Part shown: positions 24,601 to 36,600 of the stretch, in pieces | How positions within the stretch are numbered: position 1 is the stretch's first letter | Layout: each line of letters starts with the position of its first letter | DNA from: Neoarius graeffei | Lineage: Eukaryota; Chordata; Actinopteri; Siluriformes; Ariidae | DNA: 64,000 bases | Direction: 5' to 3' | Assembly (NCBI RefSeq): GCF_027579695.1 | Contig: NC_083579.1 | Location: forward strand, 71,471,371 to 71,535,370 | Program-made: the position numbers and the translations under genes | Notes under the pieces: model-generated | The model's input: only the letters and a program-made list of their open reading frames with translations | Database searches by the model: none | Told to the model about the DNA's origin: nothing

Positions 24601-27600
24601 CGTGAGTTGTTGTGTGTGGCCTGTTTTGGTTATTTCAAGAATGTCATCAACATATCTTTTCCAGAACCTCCGACAGCTGCTAGTTCACCCCAAAGATAAA
24701 ATACAACTGGACAATAAATGCAATATCATATATGAAATTCCTTGCCGGTCATGCAATAAAGTCTATATAGGTGAAACGGGCAGATGCTTCCACACTCGCA
24801 GGAAAGAACACCAAATAGAATGTGAAAAAGAAACAACAAAAAGACTCACAAGATCCGAAAAAGAAAAAGCAAACCAAGAAAACCTAAAATCAGCCATTTC
24901 AGACCACTGCAAACGACAAAATCATATTATGAATTGGGAAGAGGCCAGAGTCATTCGCGCTGAAGAGAATAGATATCAGCGTTGGATTTTGGAGGCAGTG
25001 GAGATATGTAAGCGGGCGCAGAGGACGATGAACCGGGACGAGGGAGCGTACGCGCTGTCACACACCTGGAGCGCAGTCCTGGGGCAGCGACCTGACAGCA
25101 GGAGGCGTGGACTACCTGTCAAATTGGGCGGGACGTTCACGCCTCCATAGAGTAACATCAGCTGATAAGGCACGTCACCACTCGACATCTGGTGACTGTT
25201 TTGAAGAAGGCGGAAGTGTTCGCCGAAACTGTCAACAAGCGAGGTAACAAAAATACGTGTCTTAAGAAACGAACTTAAAAGAATATGCAAAGGACTTAAT
25301 AAAAGAAAATGTATTTGTAGCAAAGAGCTGGACTACACGACAAAAACCTCATGAGGTAACCTGACTGGCAAAAATCATGAAGCATGAGAAGTAAGAGATG
25401 AGAACCAAGAAACAAGACCGTATGATGACATGAAGAGAATAAACTCGAAATATATACACAGTGGAATTTACGAATACAGAAGGAGAAAATAAAACTAAAA
25501 ACAATAAAAGAGCACATGGAAAAATGAGAACAAATGATATAAGCAATCCTCGTCATGCTAGGACCCTCTGTGCTTTCTTAAAGAGCTAATTTGTGACAAA
25601 AACAGGTACTATCTTGTTTTGCAGATGTTTCACAACTGATATAACTATAAACTGATAAAACTGTTAGTTACATAACCAATTTATTTACAGTGTCTTGCAA
25701 AAGTATTCATCCCCCTTGGTGTTTGTCCTGTTTTGTCGCATTACAAGCTGGAATTAAAATGTTTTTTTGGGGGGGTTGGCACCATTTGATTTACACAACA
25801 TGCCGACCACTTTAAAGGTGCAAATTGTTGTTTTATTGTGTCACAAACAGTAATTAAGATGAAAATCAAATCAAATCAAGTTTATTTGTATAGCGCTTTT
25901 AACAATAAACATTGTCGCAAAGCAGCTTTACAGAATTTGAACGACTTAAAACATGAGCTAATTTTATCCCTAATCTATCCCCAATCTATCCCCTATTGCA
26001 ATCTATCCTCTATTGCAATCCTGCAATTACAGCTGCAAGTCTCTTGGGGTATATCTCTATTAGCTTAGCACATCTAGCCGCTGGGATTTTTGCCCATTCC
26101 TCAACGCAAACCTGCTCCAACTCCTTCAAGTTCAATGGGCTGTGTTGGTGTACAGCAACCTTCAAGTTATGCCACAGATTCTCAATTGGATTGAGGTCTG
26201 GGCTTTGATTAGGCCATTCCAAGACATTTAAATGTTTCCCTTTAAACCACTCCAGTGTAGCTTTAGCGGTATGTTTAGGGTCATTGTCCTGCTGGAACAT
26301 GAACTCGAAGGTCCCAGTCTCAAACCTCTGGCCGACTCAAACAGGTTTTCCTCCAGATTTGCCCTGTATTTAGTGCCATCCATCTTTCCTTCAGTCCTGA
26401 CCAGCTTTCCTGTCCCTGCAGATGGAAAATATCCCCACAGCATGATGCTGCCACCACCATGCTTCACTGTAGGAATGGTGTTCTCAGGGTGTTGGATTTG
26501 CGCCACACATGGCATTTCCCATGATGGACAAAAAGATCAATTTTAGTCACATTTGACCAGAGAATCTTCTTCCATGTGTTTGGGGAGTCTGCCACATGCT
26601 GTTGGGCAAACTCCAAAAGTGTTTTCTTAAGCAATGACCTTTTCCTGGCCACTCTTCCATAAAGCCCCGCTCTGTGGAGTGTACGGCTTAAAGTGTTCCT
26701 ATGGACAGATCCTCCCATCTCCGCTGTGGATCTTTGCAGCTCCTTCAGTGTTATCTTTGGTGTCTTTGTTGCATCTCTGATTAATGCCCTCCTTGCCCGG
26801 TCTGTGAGTTTTGGTGGGCGGCGCCTTCTCTTGTCAGGTTTGTAGTGGCGCCATATTCTTTCCCTTTTGCTGTAATGCATTTAATGGTGCTCCCTAGGAT
26901 ATTCAATTTTTTTTTTAAAATAACCCAACCCTGATCTATACTTCTCCACAACTTTGTCTCTGACCTGTTTGGAGGCTCCTTGGTTTTCATGTTGCTTGCT
27001 TAGTCATTTTGGAGAGTCAGGGTCCTTCCAGAACATGTTGATTTGTACAGACATCATGTGACAGATCATGTGACACTCTGATTGCACACAGGTGGATCTT
27101 AATCAACTAATTATGCGACTTATGAAGTGAATTGGTTGGACCAGCTCTTATTTAGGGGTTTCATATGAAAGGGGGTGAATACCTGTGCACACTCCAGGTT
27201 TCTGTTTTTTTTAAACTTAATTATTGTTTGCGTCACAATAAAGAAACAATTTTCACCTTTAAAGTGGTAGGCATGTTGTGTAAATCAAATGGTGCTAACC
27301 CTCCAAAAATCCATTTTAATTCCAGCTTGTAATGCGACAAAACAGGACAAACATCAAGGGGGATGAATACTTTTGCAAGACACTGTAGTTTTTTTGCAAA
27401 ACTTGTTCATGTGAGTAGCTTTAATGAAGGTTATCGCCTTTCTTTTTAAAAAAATCTTATTGGCGTTCCCTTTGTGACTTTATTTTAAACATGCAGGCAT
27501 ATACAGCAGCCAAACGGCTCGCTTTTCATGGGCCCCGTAAGGATTAAGGACTCTGGCTGGCTGCTATGTGTGGCCACACGAGACCGTGAGAGAGATCACC

Positions 27601-30600
27601 GCTACATTTACCTATCTGTCTCAGGTAAATCTAACCTACTGCTCTTTGGTAAAGGAGTTATTCTGAACTGAATTTGGGAGAAAGACCACAAATAACACTC
27701 TTCCTTCCTAATATATTTAACAGATATTCCACAAAATTGAGTTATACATGAGCTGATATAAGCCGTGTACGACAAGATTGAGTGGAATAACTGTTTTATT
27801 CTATCCACATTCACTGGATTTTAAGAAACAGCATTTTTATTTATTGCAAATTTGATAAATAAAAACTTTATACAAAACGTCTGACAAAATAAATTCCACT
27901 TAGAATGTATTTTCCGCTTAGAATGTAACTCACTTGGAGAAAAGCGCTATCTTCCCTCTTCCATATACATGAGCTCACAGATGTCTGTGATTGCCTCGTG
28001 TCCCTGTGATTGACAGGAGTGTGTGTGAGAACGCCATCCCTCCAACACAGAGAGCAAAATTGCCGGCATCATTGCGATTCGAAACTTGCAATGATGAGAT
28101 GAACGCTGCTCTGTTGCGCCAAAAGCACAACTTACGGACTTTTTGTCAAGGGTGAAAACACAGTGTGCGTAATTAAAATGTTAAAGCATAAGGACTACAT
28201 GAAGTCATCCTGTCCTTGGAAATTCATATCCTTGTTCATTTCCCTACTTAACTTGCTTGTATGTTTTTATATTACCTTAGCTGACTTGTTTAGACTCGTC
28301 AGTTAGGTTTCTGGGCATCTAAAGCTTCGGACATGGACAATACAAACTGCACTGTATTTATTGAGTTCAGATGAAGATGATCTTTGCGCTACAGTGCTTC
28401 TGAGAAACTTCCAGAAAAGCCTTTTATTAGATTACACACGGTTTGTGCACTGTAAACATACAATATATTTAAGTTATTTCATGAAATCGAGTCATACATG
28501 AGCTGATAGCCAACGAGGCACATAGCATAGGGTGACCAGACGTCCCGGTTTTACCGGGACAGTCCCGATTTGGGGTTGTGTGTCCCGAGTCCCGACAAAA
28601 GTCTGTCGGGACACGGATATGTCCCGGTTTTCGCCACTTGCAACATTTGCGACTGAGCAGCGTGGGACTCATTAGCGGAGAAATGTCTGCATTTACTATT
28701 TTGATAGCCTAGTAAACTAGACCCACCTGCCTAGCGGCCAAAAATATTTTTGCCTACGAGTGGGTCTAGCCTCGCACCATATCAACAAAACACCCCGGGC
28801 ATCAAATCGTGCCCGCCAATCACAACGCAAGGTTTTTGTTTGGATTCTTTGGGCGGGCTTTTGCAGGAGTGACGACAAAGCTGCGCGACGCTGGAGAAAG
28901 CGCAACAGGAAAGATGGCTACGGCTAGTGAACAGCGCTAGTTTGACTCCGCTTTGGAATCAGTTTTAGAAGAATTAGACTTGGAGTTTTCGTTGAAACAT
29001 GAGCAGGAAGAGGCTCTCCGCTCATTCCTTTTCAAGAAGGACGTTTTCACTGTTTTGCCGACCGGCTATGGCAAAAGTCTGATCTACCAGCTGGCTCCAC
29101 TCGTAGCCAAAAGGATGGGGCTAGTTTGTGCAGTACGAAGAATTAATAAACAGCTTTGAAACATTACTTTTTGATTGTTTCTTATTTTCCCGTTATTTTA
29201 AATTTAAGGGAAATTATTTCACCAAACACCACTAAATAAAAACTCTCAAAAACAGTTTAAGCAAACCCTTGAAAAAACACTTGGAAAAAAAAAGTGTATG
29301 TTAAGTATGTGGTACAGACTCCAAACTTGTGGTCATTCTCTCCAAACTTCTTAATATCTAGAACCTGTTAATTAATACGCATTTTGAAAAATTATTTATT
29401 TCAAGGCCTCCCCCACTGCTTTCTGTCGCTCTGACTACGTCACAGTCACTGTTGCGCTGATTGGTCAGTGCGTTGGCCTATACGCACAGAGACAGTTTGA
29501 AAGACAGCGGGTTGTTCCTCCCACACCCTTCGGAAATGTCTACGAGCGAGGCCAGACTAAATATTCACATTTAGTCTGGATTGCCAGGCTACTATTTTGA
29601 TGAATTGACAGGAATCGCAAACTTTCCTGGTTACTGCCCCCTGGCCCTGTGGCATGGGTGTTTATTTAGCCACATTATTCCAGACAACAGAACGTGTTGC
29701 GATGCAACAATAAAATAAACATTAACTGGCGCGAATGTTCTTTGTCTAGCAGCTAGCAGCAGTAATCCCGCAGCAATTATGCCGAAAAGAAAATGTACCT
29801 TTTCTAAAGGTTTACAGGGCACCTACCCCTTCCTCCGAGAGGTGCAGAACAATGCGCACGAAGCCTACTGCACACACTGTAAGTGCTTTGTTCTTGTACT
29901 GAGTTGGGTAGCCTATGTTGCAAATGATGTGCGCTCCTGTGGGGGCTTTCCTTGGGCTGTCACCCCTCTCCTCCTTTACTGCTGTTTTGTTTGAGTGTAT
30001 ATTTACGGAAGCCGCGAGAGGCCCTTCATATAATCTTTTTTTATTCACCTTGTTATCCCGAGATAACGACATAATTAATTCAGGATCTCGAGAAAACAAC
30101 ACAACTAATTCGAGATCTCGAGAAAACAAAACCGTTATTTCATGATCTCAGCTGGATCACTGTATCTCCGTCGGTAGAGACGAAGCCGGGCCAGTCTTCT
30201 GCGGAGGTGCTGCGGACTAATTTTGAAATTATCCCTTATTAAAAGACTTAATGCAATCTCTCCCTGTGTCAACCCCTGATCAAAATATTGCCTTATTAGG
30301 TGATCGATTATTCCAGACATTCTAATGACCAAAGTTGCGTCTATACAGAATGAGAAATAGCCCCAAAGTCAGCATATCACAAGTCTCTTGGTGCACCTGA
30401 ATGAACCATTTCTCAGCTGTTTACTCGAGATCATGAAATAATTGTTTTGTTTTCTCGAGATCTCGGAATAATTGTGTTGTTTTCTCGAGATCCTGAATTA
30501 ATTATGTCGTTATCTCGGGATAACAAGGTGAATAAAAAAAAAAGGATTATATGAAGGGCCTCTCTCGGCTTCCGTATATATTCTCAAATCACTTGTCTCT

Positions 30601-33600
30601 TTTTTGTTTCTGTTTAACATACCATTCTGACAGTTTGGCCATATTGCTGTGTTGAACAGTTTGTTGCACCTTCCATTAAAGTGTTCACTTTTGTACACAT
30701 CTTCTTGCTTTATTCATTCAGTTGTGGGGAATGGTTAGTAAGGTTGATTCTGACCTAGGCTATGTTGAGGTCACATATCTACTTTTTAAGTTCATGCTAT
30801 GGTGCATACAATCTTAGAGATATAGCCTACATGTGCATATGCATGCTTCTTGGTGTTCTCACAAACAGGTGAAATAAATCAGTTTAAATTTGGCCTATGG
30901 ACATAGCCTGGCCTATTCTCAGCCATTACAAAATCTGTGGTCTGACCATAATTTAACTGATCTGTATACCACTATGCTACTAGATAACAAAATGCCTGTT
31001 TGTTTTATTTAATGTGAGATGTTGATAAATGTGAGCTTCAACAAAATGATAAGAGCACCTCTCTGAGTGTCACGTTTACGTAAAAAAAGGTGTGCGTGCA
31101 CGAGCATGGTCGCGCGCAAAAGTGTCCCGGTTTCAGACTAGGGAAATCTGGTCACCCTAACATAGCACCAAGTTGGCGATAATCCATGTATGACGAGATT
31201 GACTGACTGGAGTAACTGTTTAATTCTATCCACATTCACTGGATTTTGAGAAACAGAACACTTTTTTATTTGTATTTTTTGCAAATTTGATAAATAAAAA
31301 CTTTATACAAAACGTCTGACAAAATAATTTCCGCTTAGAATACTGGCGAAATGACAGTAGGGCAATTCCATGTAAATGTCAACCTCACCATGCAAAAATA
31401 AAGCAACATGTAATACATCAAAACCACTCCGGGAGATATCGCCTAGGCCTGTATTTTACAGATGTGAATAAGTTGAACCAATTTGTCACAAGAATTGTTC
31501 CCTTCGCCTTAATATGTCAGTCTTTCTTTCTTATAATGTAAAACCCAAGCTAAAATCAACTTTGATCATGTACAATTCTATATTATTGCCACAAGCCACA
31601 GAAATGTATGCTAAAATCCACAAAACAGCAAAACAATAGCCATCCTAAATATTATTTAAGAACTTTGATAGTTTTAGCTGATATTTAGAGAGTTTTTCAA
31701 AGGGTTATGGTGGTTAAATTGCTGATTTTCTAAACATATGCCATGTCTATTTCAGACGCGTCACATCCATAACGGAATTTCGTCACATCCATAACGCTGA
31801 CTTTTCCTTCCGAAACTCTGCATGAAATACAAAATATTTTAAACAAAGATTTTTTAATATTCACCTTGGACCCCTCTATCAAATGGATATCTCCATTTCG
31901 ACATTAGGTTTACAATTTCACAGAGTTTGATAAAAACGTACAGTCACCCAAGAAAAGTGATACTTTTTCTGTCACATCCATAACACATCTTTTATTGGCA
32001 TTTTCTGGCATGCCCTAGATGTACTATGGGAATTGTTCTTGTTCTATCACTTCTCCAGTATGGCACAGCTTTAAAATATGCAACACCTATTTAAATACTG
32101 GGAGACAATAAAACATACACTGGGTCATTTGTTGCCATTTTGAGTTCAAGTGTCACGTCCATAACGCTGGAATTGCTCAGTAGCAATTTGTGAAAAATGC
32201 TATCATAATAATTCTTGAAAAATAAAAAAAGAGATGTTTTTACCATCAAATACTTTTATTCCATATTTTGTTGCTTTTTTTTATTTTTGGGGGTTTTGTT
32301 TTCGAGTAGAGTTTTTATTTCATCCTCGGTTGGTTCAACAACATGTGCCGCCATTTTGTTGTTTTTTTTGGCGGTTAACAAAGCAACTTAAAGGTGCATT
32401 ACTGCCACCAACTGGGCTGGAGTGCGGAACAGGAGATATTGGAAACAAAAAAAACAAAACAAACCAACCTATCTTCTTTAAATTATTTATGTTTCTTTTA
32501 AATACTTGATAACAAAGCTGTCATTTTGTTTTTTGCTACTCACGGTATATGAGCTGATATCCTTGTAGTAGAGTAGCCAATCAGATTAGATTAGATCAGA
32601 TTAGAGATTAGATAGAACTTTATTGATCCCTTTGGGAGGGTTCCCTCAGGGAAATTAAAATTCCAGCAGCATCATTACAGGATAAACAGAGAATAGAAAA
32701 TAGAGAAAACTTCTAGATAAATTAAATTAAATTAAATTAAGTATGTACATGTACAAATATAAAAAAGAATAAGATATGGGAAAAGAAGAAAGGAAAAGAA
32801 AAAAAAAGTCCAGCAGGAGAGGTATTACACATTTATATTGCACATTGAGCATGCGATTGTTCATATCCAGTGAATGTGGATAGAATAAAAGATATATTCT
32901 CACTTCTCCTGCTAATACAGTGTTTATTAGGACACATGAACATGCACTTGAGTGTTTTGCTCTGAATAATTCGTACATCCTGTTTTTTTTTTTTTGTGGT
33001 AGACCGGGCAGGTGAACCAGATTCTGCAGACTCAATTGTTTCTCCCAGGTACTCGATATTAAAACACACACATCAGCACCTGTATACACCAAAACAGCCA
33101 CTTTATTGTACACTTGCTTCATTCTGCTTTATCTTAGGTTCAGTATCGACCGATCAGAATCTACACTGGTGAATGCACGTGCAGGTCAGAGTGCCAGGCT
33201 ACACTGCACCATCCTCCCTTCTTCAGCTGCTAATTCAGTCATCATACAGTGGACAAAAAATGGAGCCATTCTCAACACACTCAGGTATGTGTGTATGTAC
33301 AAAAGGGTGACAAATTAAAGTAAAAACTAGTCAAGTCAAGTTTGTTTGTATAGCGCTTTTAACAAAAGACATTGTCCCAAAGCAGCTTTACAGAATCTGA
33401 ATGACCCAAGACATGAGCCAATTTTATCCCTAATCTATCCCCGATAAGCAAGCCTGTGGTGATGGTGGCAAGGAAAAACTCCCCCAGACAACACAAGGAA
33501 GAAACCTCGAGAGGAACCAGACCCAAAAGGGAACCCATCCTCACCTGGACAACAATAGATAACATGACTATAACATTAACAGTTTTAACATGAAGTCAGT

Positions 33601-36600
33601 TTCGTTGATGTTATAAACTCTTCATTGATGGAAACTTGAGTGCAAAACTGTTCATGACAACTGCAGTCCTAAAGTTAGCAAGTCAACTGTAGTCCTCAGC
33701 CATAAAAGCATTACTGTAAGAGTCCAGAGCGTCTTCCAAGTGTGACTTTCAACTAGTGGCTGTGTTATACTGTTAGGGCATTTTGTTAGCATTGTTAAGT
33801 GCTAACTGTAATTATCTCATCTCATTATCTCTAGCCGCTTTATCCTTCTACAGGGTCGCAGGCAAGCTGGAGCCTATCCCAGCTGACTACGGGCGAAAGG
33901 CGGGGTACACCCTGGACAAGTCGCCAGGTCATCACAGGGCTGACATATAGACACAGACAACCATTCACACTCACATTCACACCTACGGTCAATTTAGAGT
34001 CACCAGTTAACCTAACCTGCATGTCTTTGGACTGTGGGGGAAACCGGAGCACCCGGAGGAAACCCACGCGGACACGGGGAGAACATGCAAACTCCGCACA
34101 GAAAGGCCCTCGCCGGCCACGGGGCTCGAACCCGGACCTTCTTGCTGTGAGGCGACAGCGCTAACCACTACACCACTGTGCTGCCTATGTTAAATGTATT
34201 ATGTCATAATATGATATGAATTATTATATTAATTTTACTGAAATAATATACGAATTAAAAAAGTAACACTCAAGCTCAAACCAGTGAGATTGGAGCTGTG
34301 AGGTGGCAGCAAACTCCGCACAGAAAGGCCCTCCCCGGCCATGGGGCTCGAACCCAGGACCTTCTTGCTGTGAGGCGACAGCGCTAACCACTACACCACC
34401 GTGCCGCCCTAACTGTAATTATGTTTTGTTATTTTGGACTGGAATTCAGTTGCTCTTGAGGCCATTGGTTATATTCATTTTTCCTGAGATCCTTGTACAT
34501 GAAACATACCCAGGATCAATGACCAGAATGAAAATACTTTAAGGTCAACTTATTTATAATGGTGAGTTTACTTGGTGCAAGGTGTGAACCCAGGTCTCCA
34601 GCAATCAGGGGCGTGAACTTGACTCGGTAAGCCACCCATAGAGACAGGCGAGGACCTCAATGCAGAGGAGGCCTAAAGGGCTAAGGATTAATAGGCTGAC
34701 TAATAGCCTGGGCTGAGACGATAATATATTTCTTTATGTATATACTTGTATATGTACACTGAGAGTTTCGGTGAGCTCAAGAGTTGGCTAGAGAAGCCAG
34801 AGAAACGACCAGGAGAGTCTTACCAGAGTTACTGGCTGAGACTTGAGCCGCCACCACCACATAGCATGACTGACCCAAGACTCAAGACTGGGTGATTGGA
34901 GAGCTCTCTTGAAATAAACTTCAACATAGGTGGAGCTGATTACCAGTGATTATAAGTAAGAAGGAGCTCTCTGACTTCCTCTAGTGTTGGTACCAAGCTA
35001 AGCCAGCTGTCTCCTTACATCATTTGATTACCTTGCCCATTACGGAGCAAGCAGGGCGAGGTATGTTTTTTTCGGTCGGGTTTCTTTGTTTCTTCGTTTT
35101 CTTTGTTTTTTTTTGTTAGCAATATTACGGGAAAACAGCTGGACCAACTTCATGAAACTTTCATGATAGATGGGCATTGGCCTCAAATAGAACCTCCAAC
35201 ATTTTAAGGGTTATCCGGTCAAGGTCACAGTGACCAAAAAGGAAAAAAAAAAAAAGCTCTGAGCTTAGACTGCAGGAGAGCTGCCTCGGAAAGACTCCTC
35301 CCACAAACATGCTGATTGGATCACTACGTACCTGCCTCATTTGCTTACACTGTGCTGTCATTGGATGGTTTCTTGGTCCGTTTACATACGAAAAGGAAGG
35401 GGTTTTGGCCACGCCCACTTTTAAACCCCATTGGTAAAAACTTCCCCACTCTGGTGATTTATTATGATTACCTCGCCTGCTACAGACGAGACTAAAGAAA
35501 TCGCTTTCAGACATCTCGTCTCGTCTCGTCTTCTTCCGCTTTATCCGGGACCAGGTCACGGAGGCAGCAGTCTAAACATGGAAGCCCAAACTTCCCTTTC
35601 CCCAGACACCTCGGCCAGCTCCTCGGGAAGAACACCGAGGCGTTCCCAGGCCAGCCGAGAGACATAGTCCCTCCAGCGTGTCCTGGGTCTTCCCCGGGGC
35701 CTCCTCCTGGGGGGACATGCCTGGAACACCTCCCCAGGGAGGCGTCCAGGAGGCATCCGAAAAAGATGCCCGAGCCACCTCAGCTGATTCCTCTCGATGT
35801 GGAGGAGCAGCGGCTCTACTCCGAGCTCCTCCCGAGTGACTGTGCTTCTCACCCTATCTCTAAGGGAGCGCCCAGCCACCCTGCGAAGGAAACTCATTTC
35901 GGCCGCTTGTATCCGCGATCTTGTTCTTTCGGTCATTACTCAAAGCTCATGACCATAGGTGAGAGTCGGAACGTAAATCAACAGGTAAATTGAGAGCTTC
36001 GCCTTTTGGCTCAGCTCCTTCTTCACCACGACGGACCGGTAAAGTGACTGCATCACTGCGGAGGCTGCACCGATCCGCCTGTCGATCTCACACTCCATCC
36101 TTCCCTCACTCGTGAACAAGATCCCGAGATACTTAAACGCTTCCACTTGAGGCAGGACTTCTCCACCAACCTGGAGAGGGCAAGCCACCCTTTTCCGGTC
36201 GAGAACCATGGCCTCGGACTTGGAGGTGCTGATTCTCATCCCAGCCGCTTCACACTCGACTGCAAACCGCCCCAGTGCATGCTGAAGGTCCTGGTTTGAA
36301 AAAGCCAACAGGACAACATCATCCGCAAAAAGCAGAGATGAAATCCTGTGGTTCCCAAACAGGATTCCTTCCGGCCCCTGGCTGCGCCTAGAAATTCTGT
36401 CCATAAAAATTATGAACAGAACCGGTGACAAAGGGCAGCCCTGCCGGAGTCCAACATGCACTGGGAACAGGTCTGATTTACTGCCAGCAATGCGAACCAG
36501 ACTCCTGCTCCGTTCGTACAGGGACCGGACAGCCCTTACCAAAGAGCCCCGAACCCCATACTCCCGAAGCACCCCCCCACAGAATACCATGGAGGACATG

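Larger units (their letters stand above)
23456..25283. mobile_element. Penelope-like element, inverted dimer
   Basis: Two copies of the 3' half of a Penelope-like retroelement lie head to head. The left copy reads leftwards (24660 to 23456) and the right copy rightwards (24663 to 25283), with matching outer ends (TTAAGTTCGTTTCTTAAGAC and its inverse). A perfect 15-bp target duplication, TATGCAAAGGACTTA, flanks the pair at 23441-23455 and 25284-25298, so the pair went in as one event. The left copy has 36 extra bases at its outer end. Confidence 0.9.
25688..27385 (-). mobile_element. Tc1-type element (family T2), copy 2
   Basis: CAGTGTCTTGCAAAAGTATT at the left and its inverse at the right, TA on both sides. 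Transposase is on the minus strand. A piece of another repeat (25866-25990) has been inserted or converted near the left end. Confidence 0.92.
28528..31159. mobile_element. hAT-type element carrying two other elements
   Basis: Ends TAGGGTGACCAGA and TCTGGTCACCCTA are exact inverted repeats, and an 8-bp duplication ACATAGCA flanks it (28520-28527, 31160-31167). Eight-bp duplications and TAGGG ends fit hAT. It landed in repeat R1, whose halves lie on both sides. Inside are the helicase-fragment element (28706-29590), a ZBED-like first exon (29779-29880) and a foldback element (30005-30575). The rest of the transposase is missing. Confidence 0.85.
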
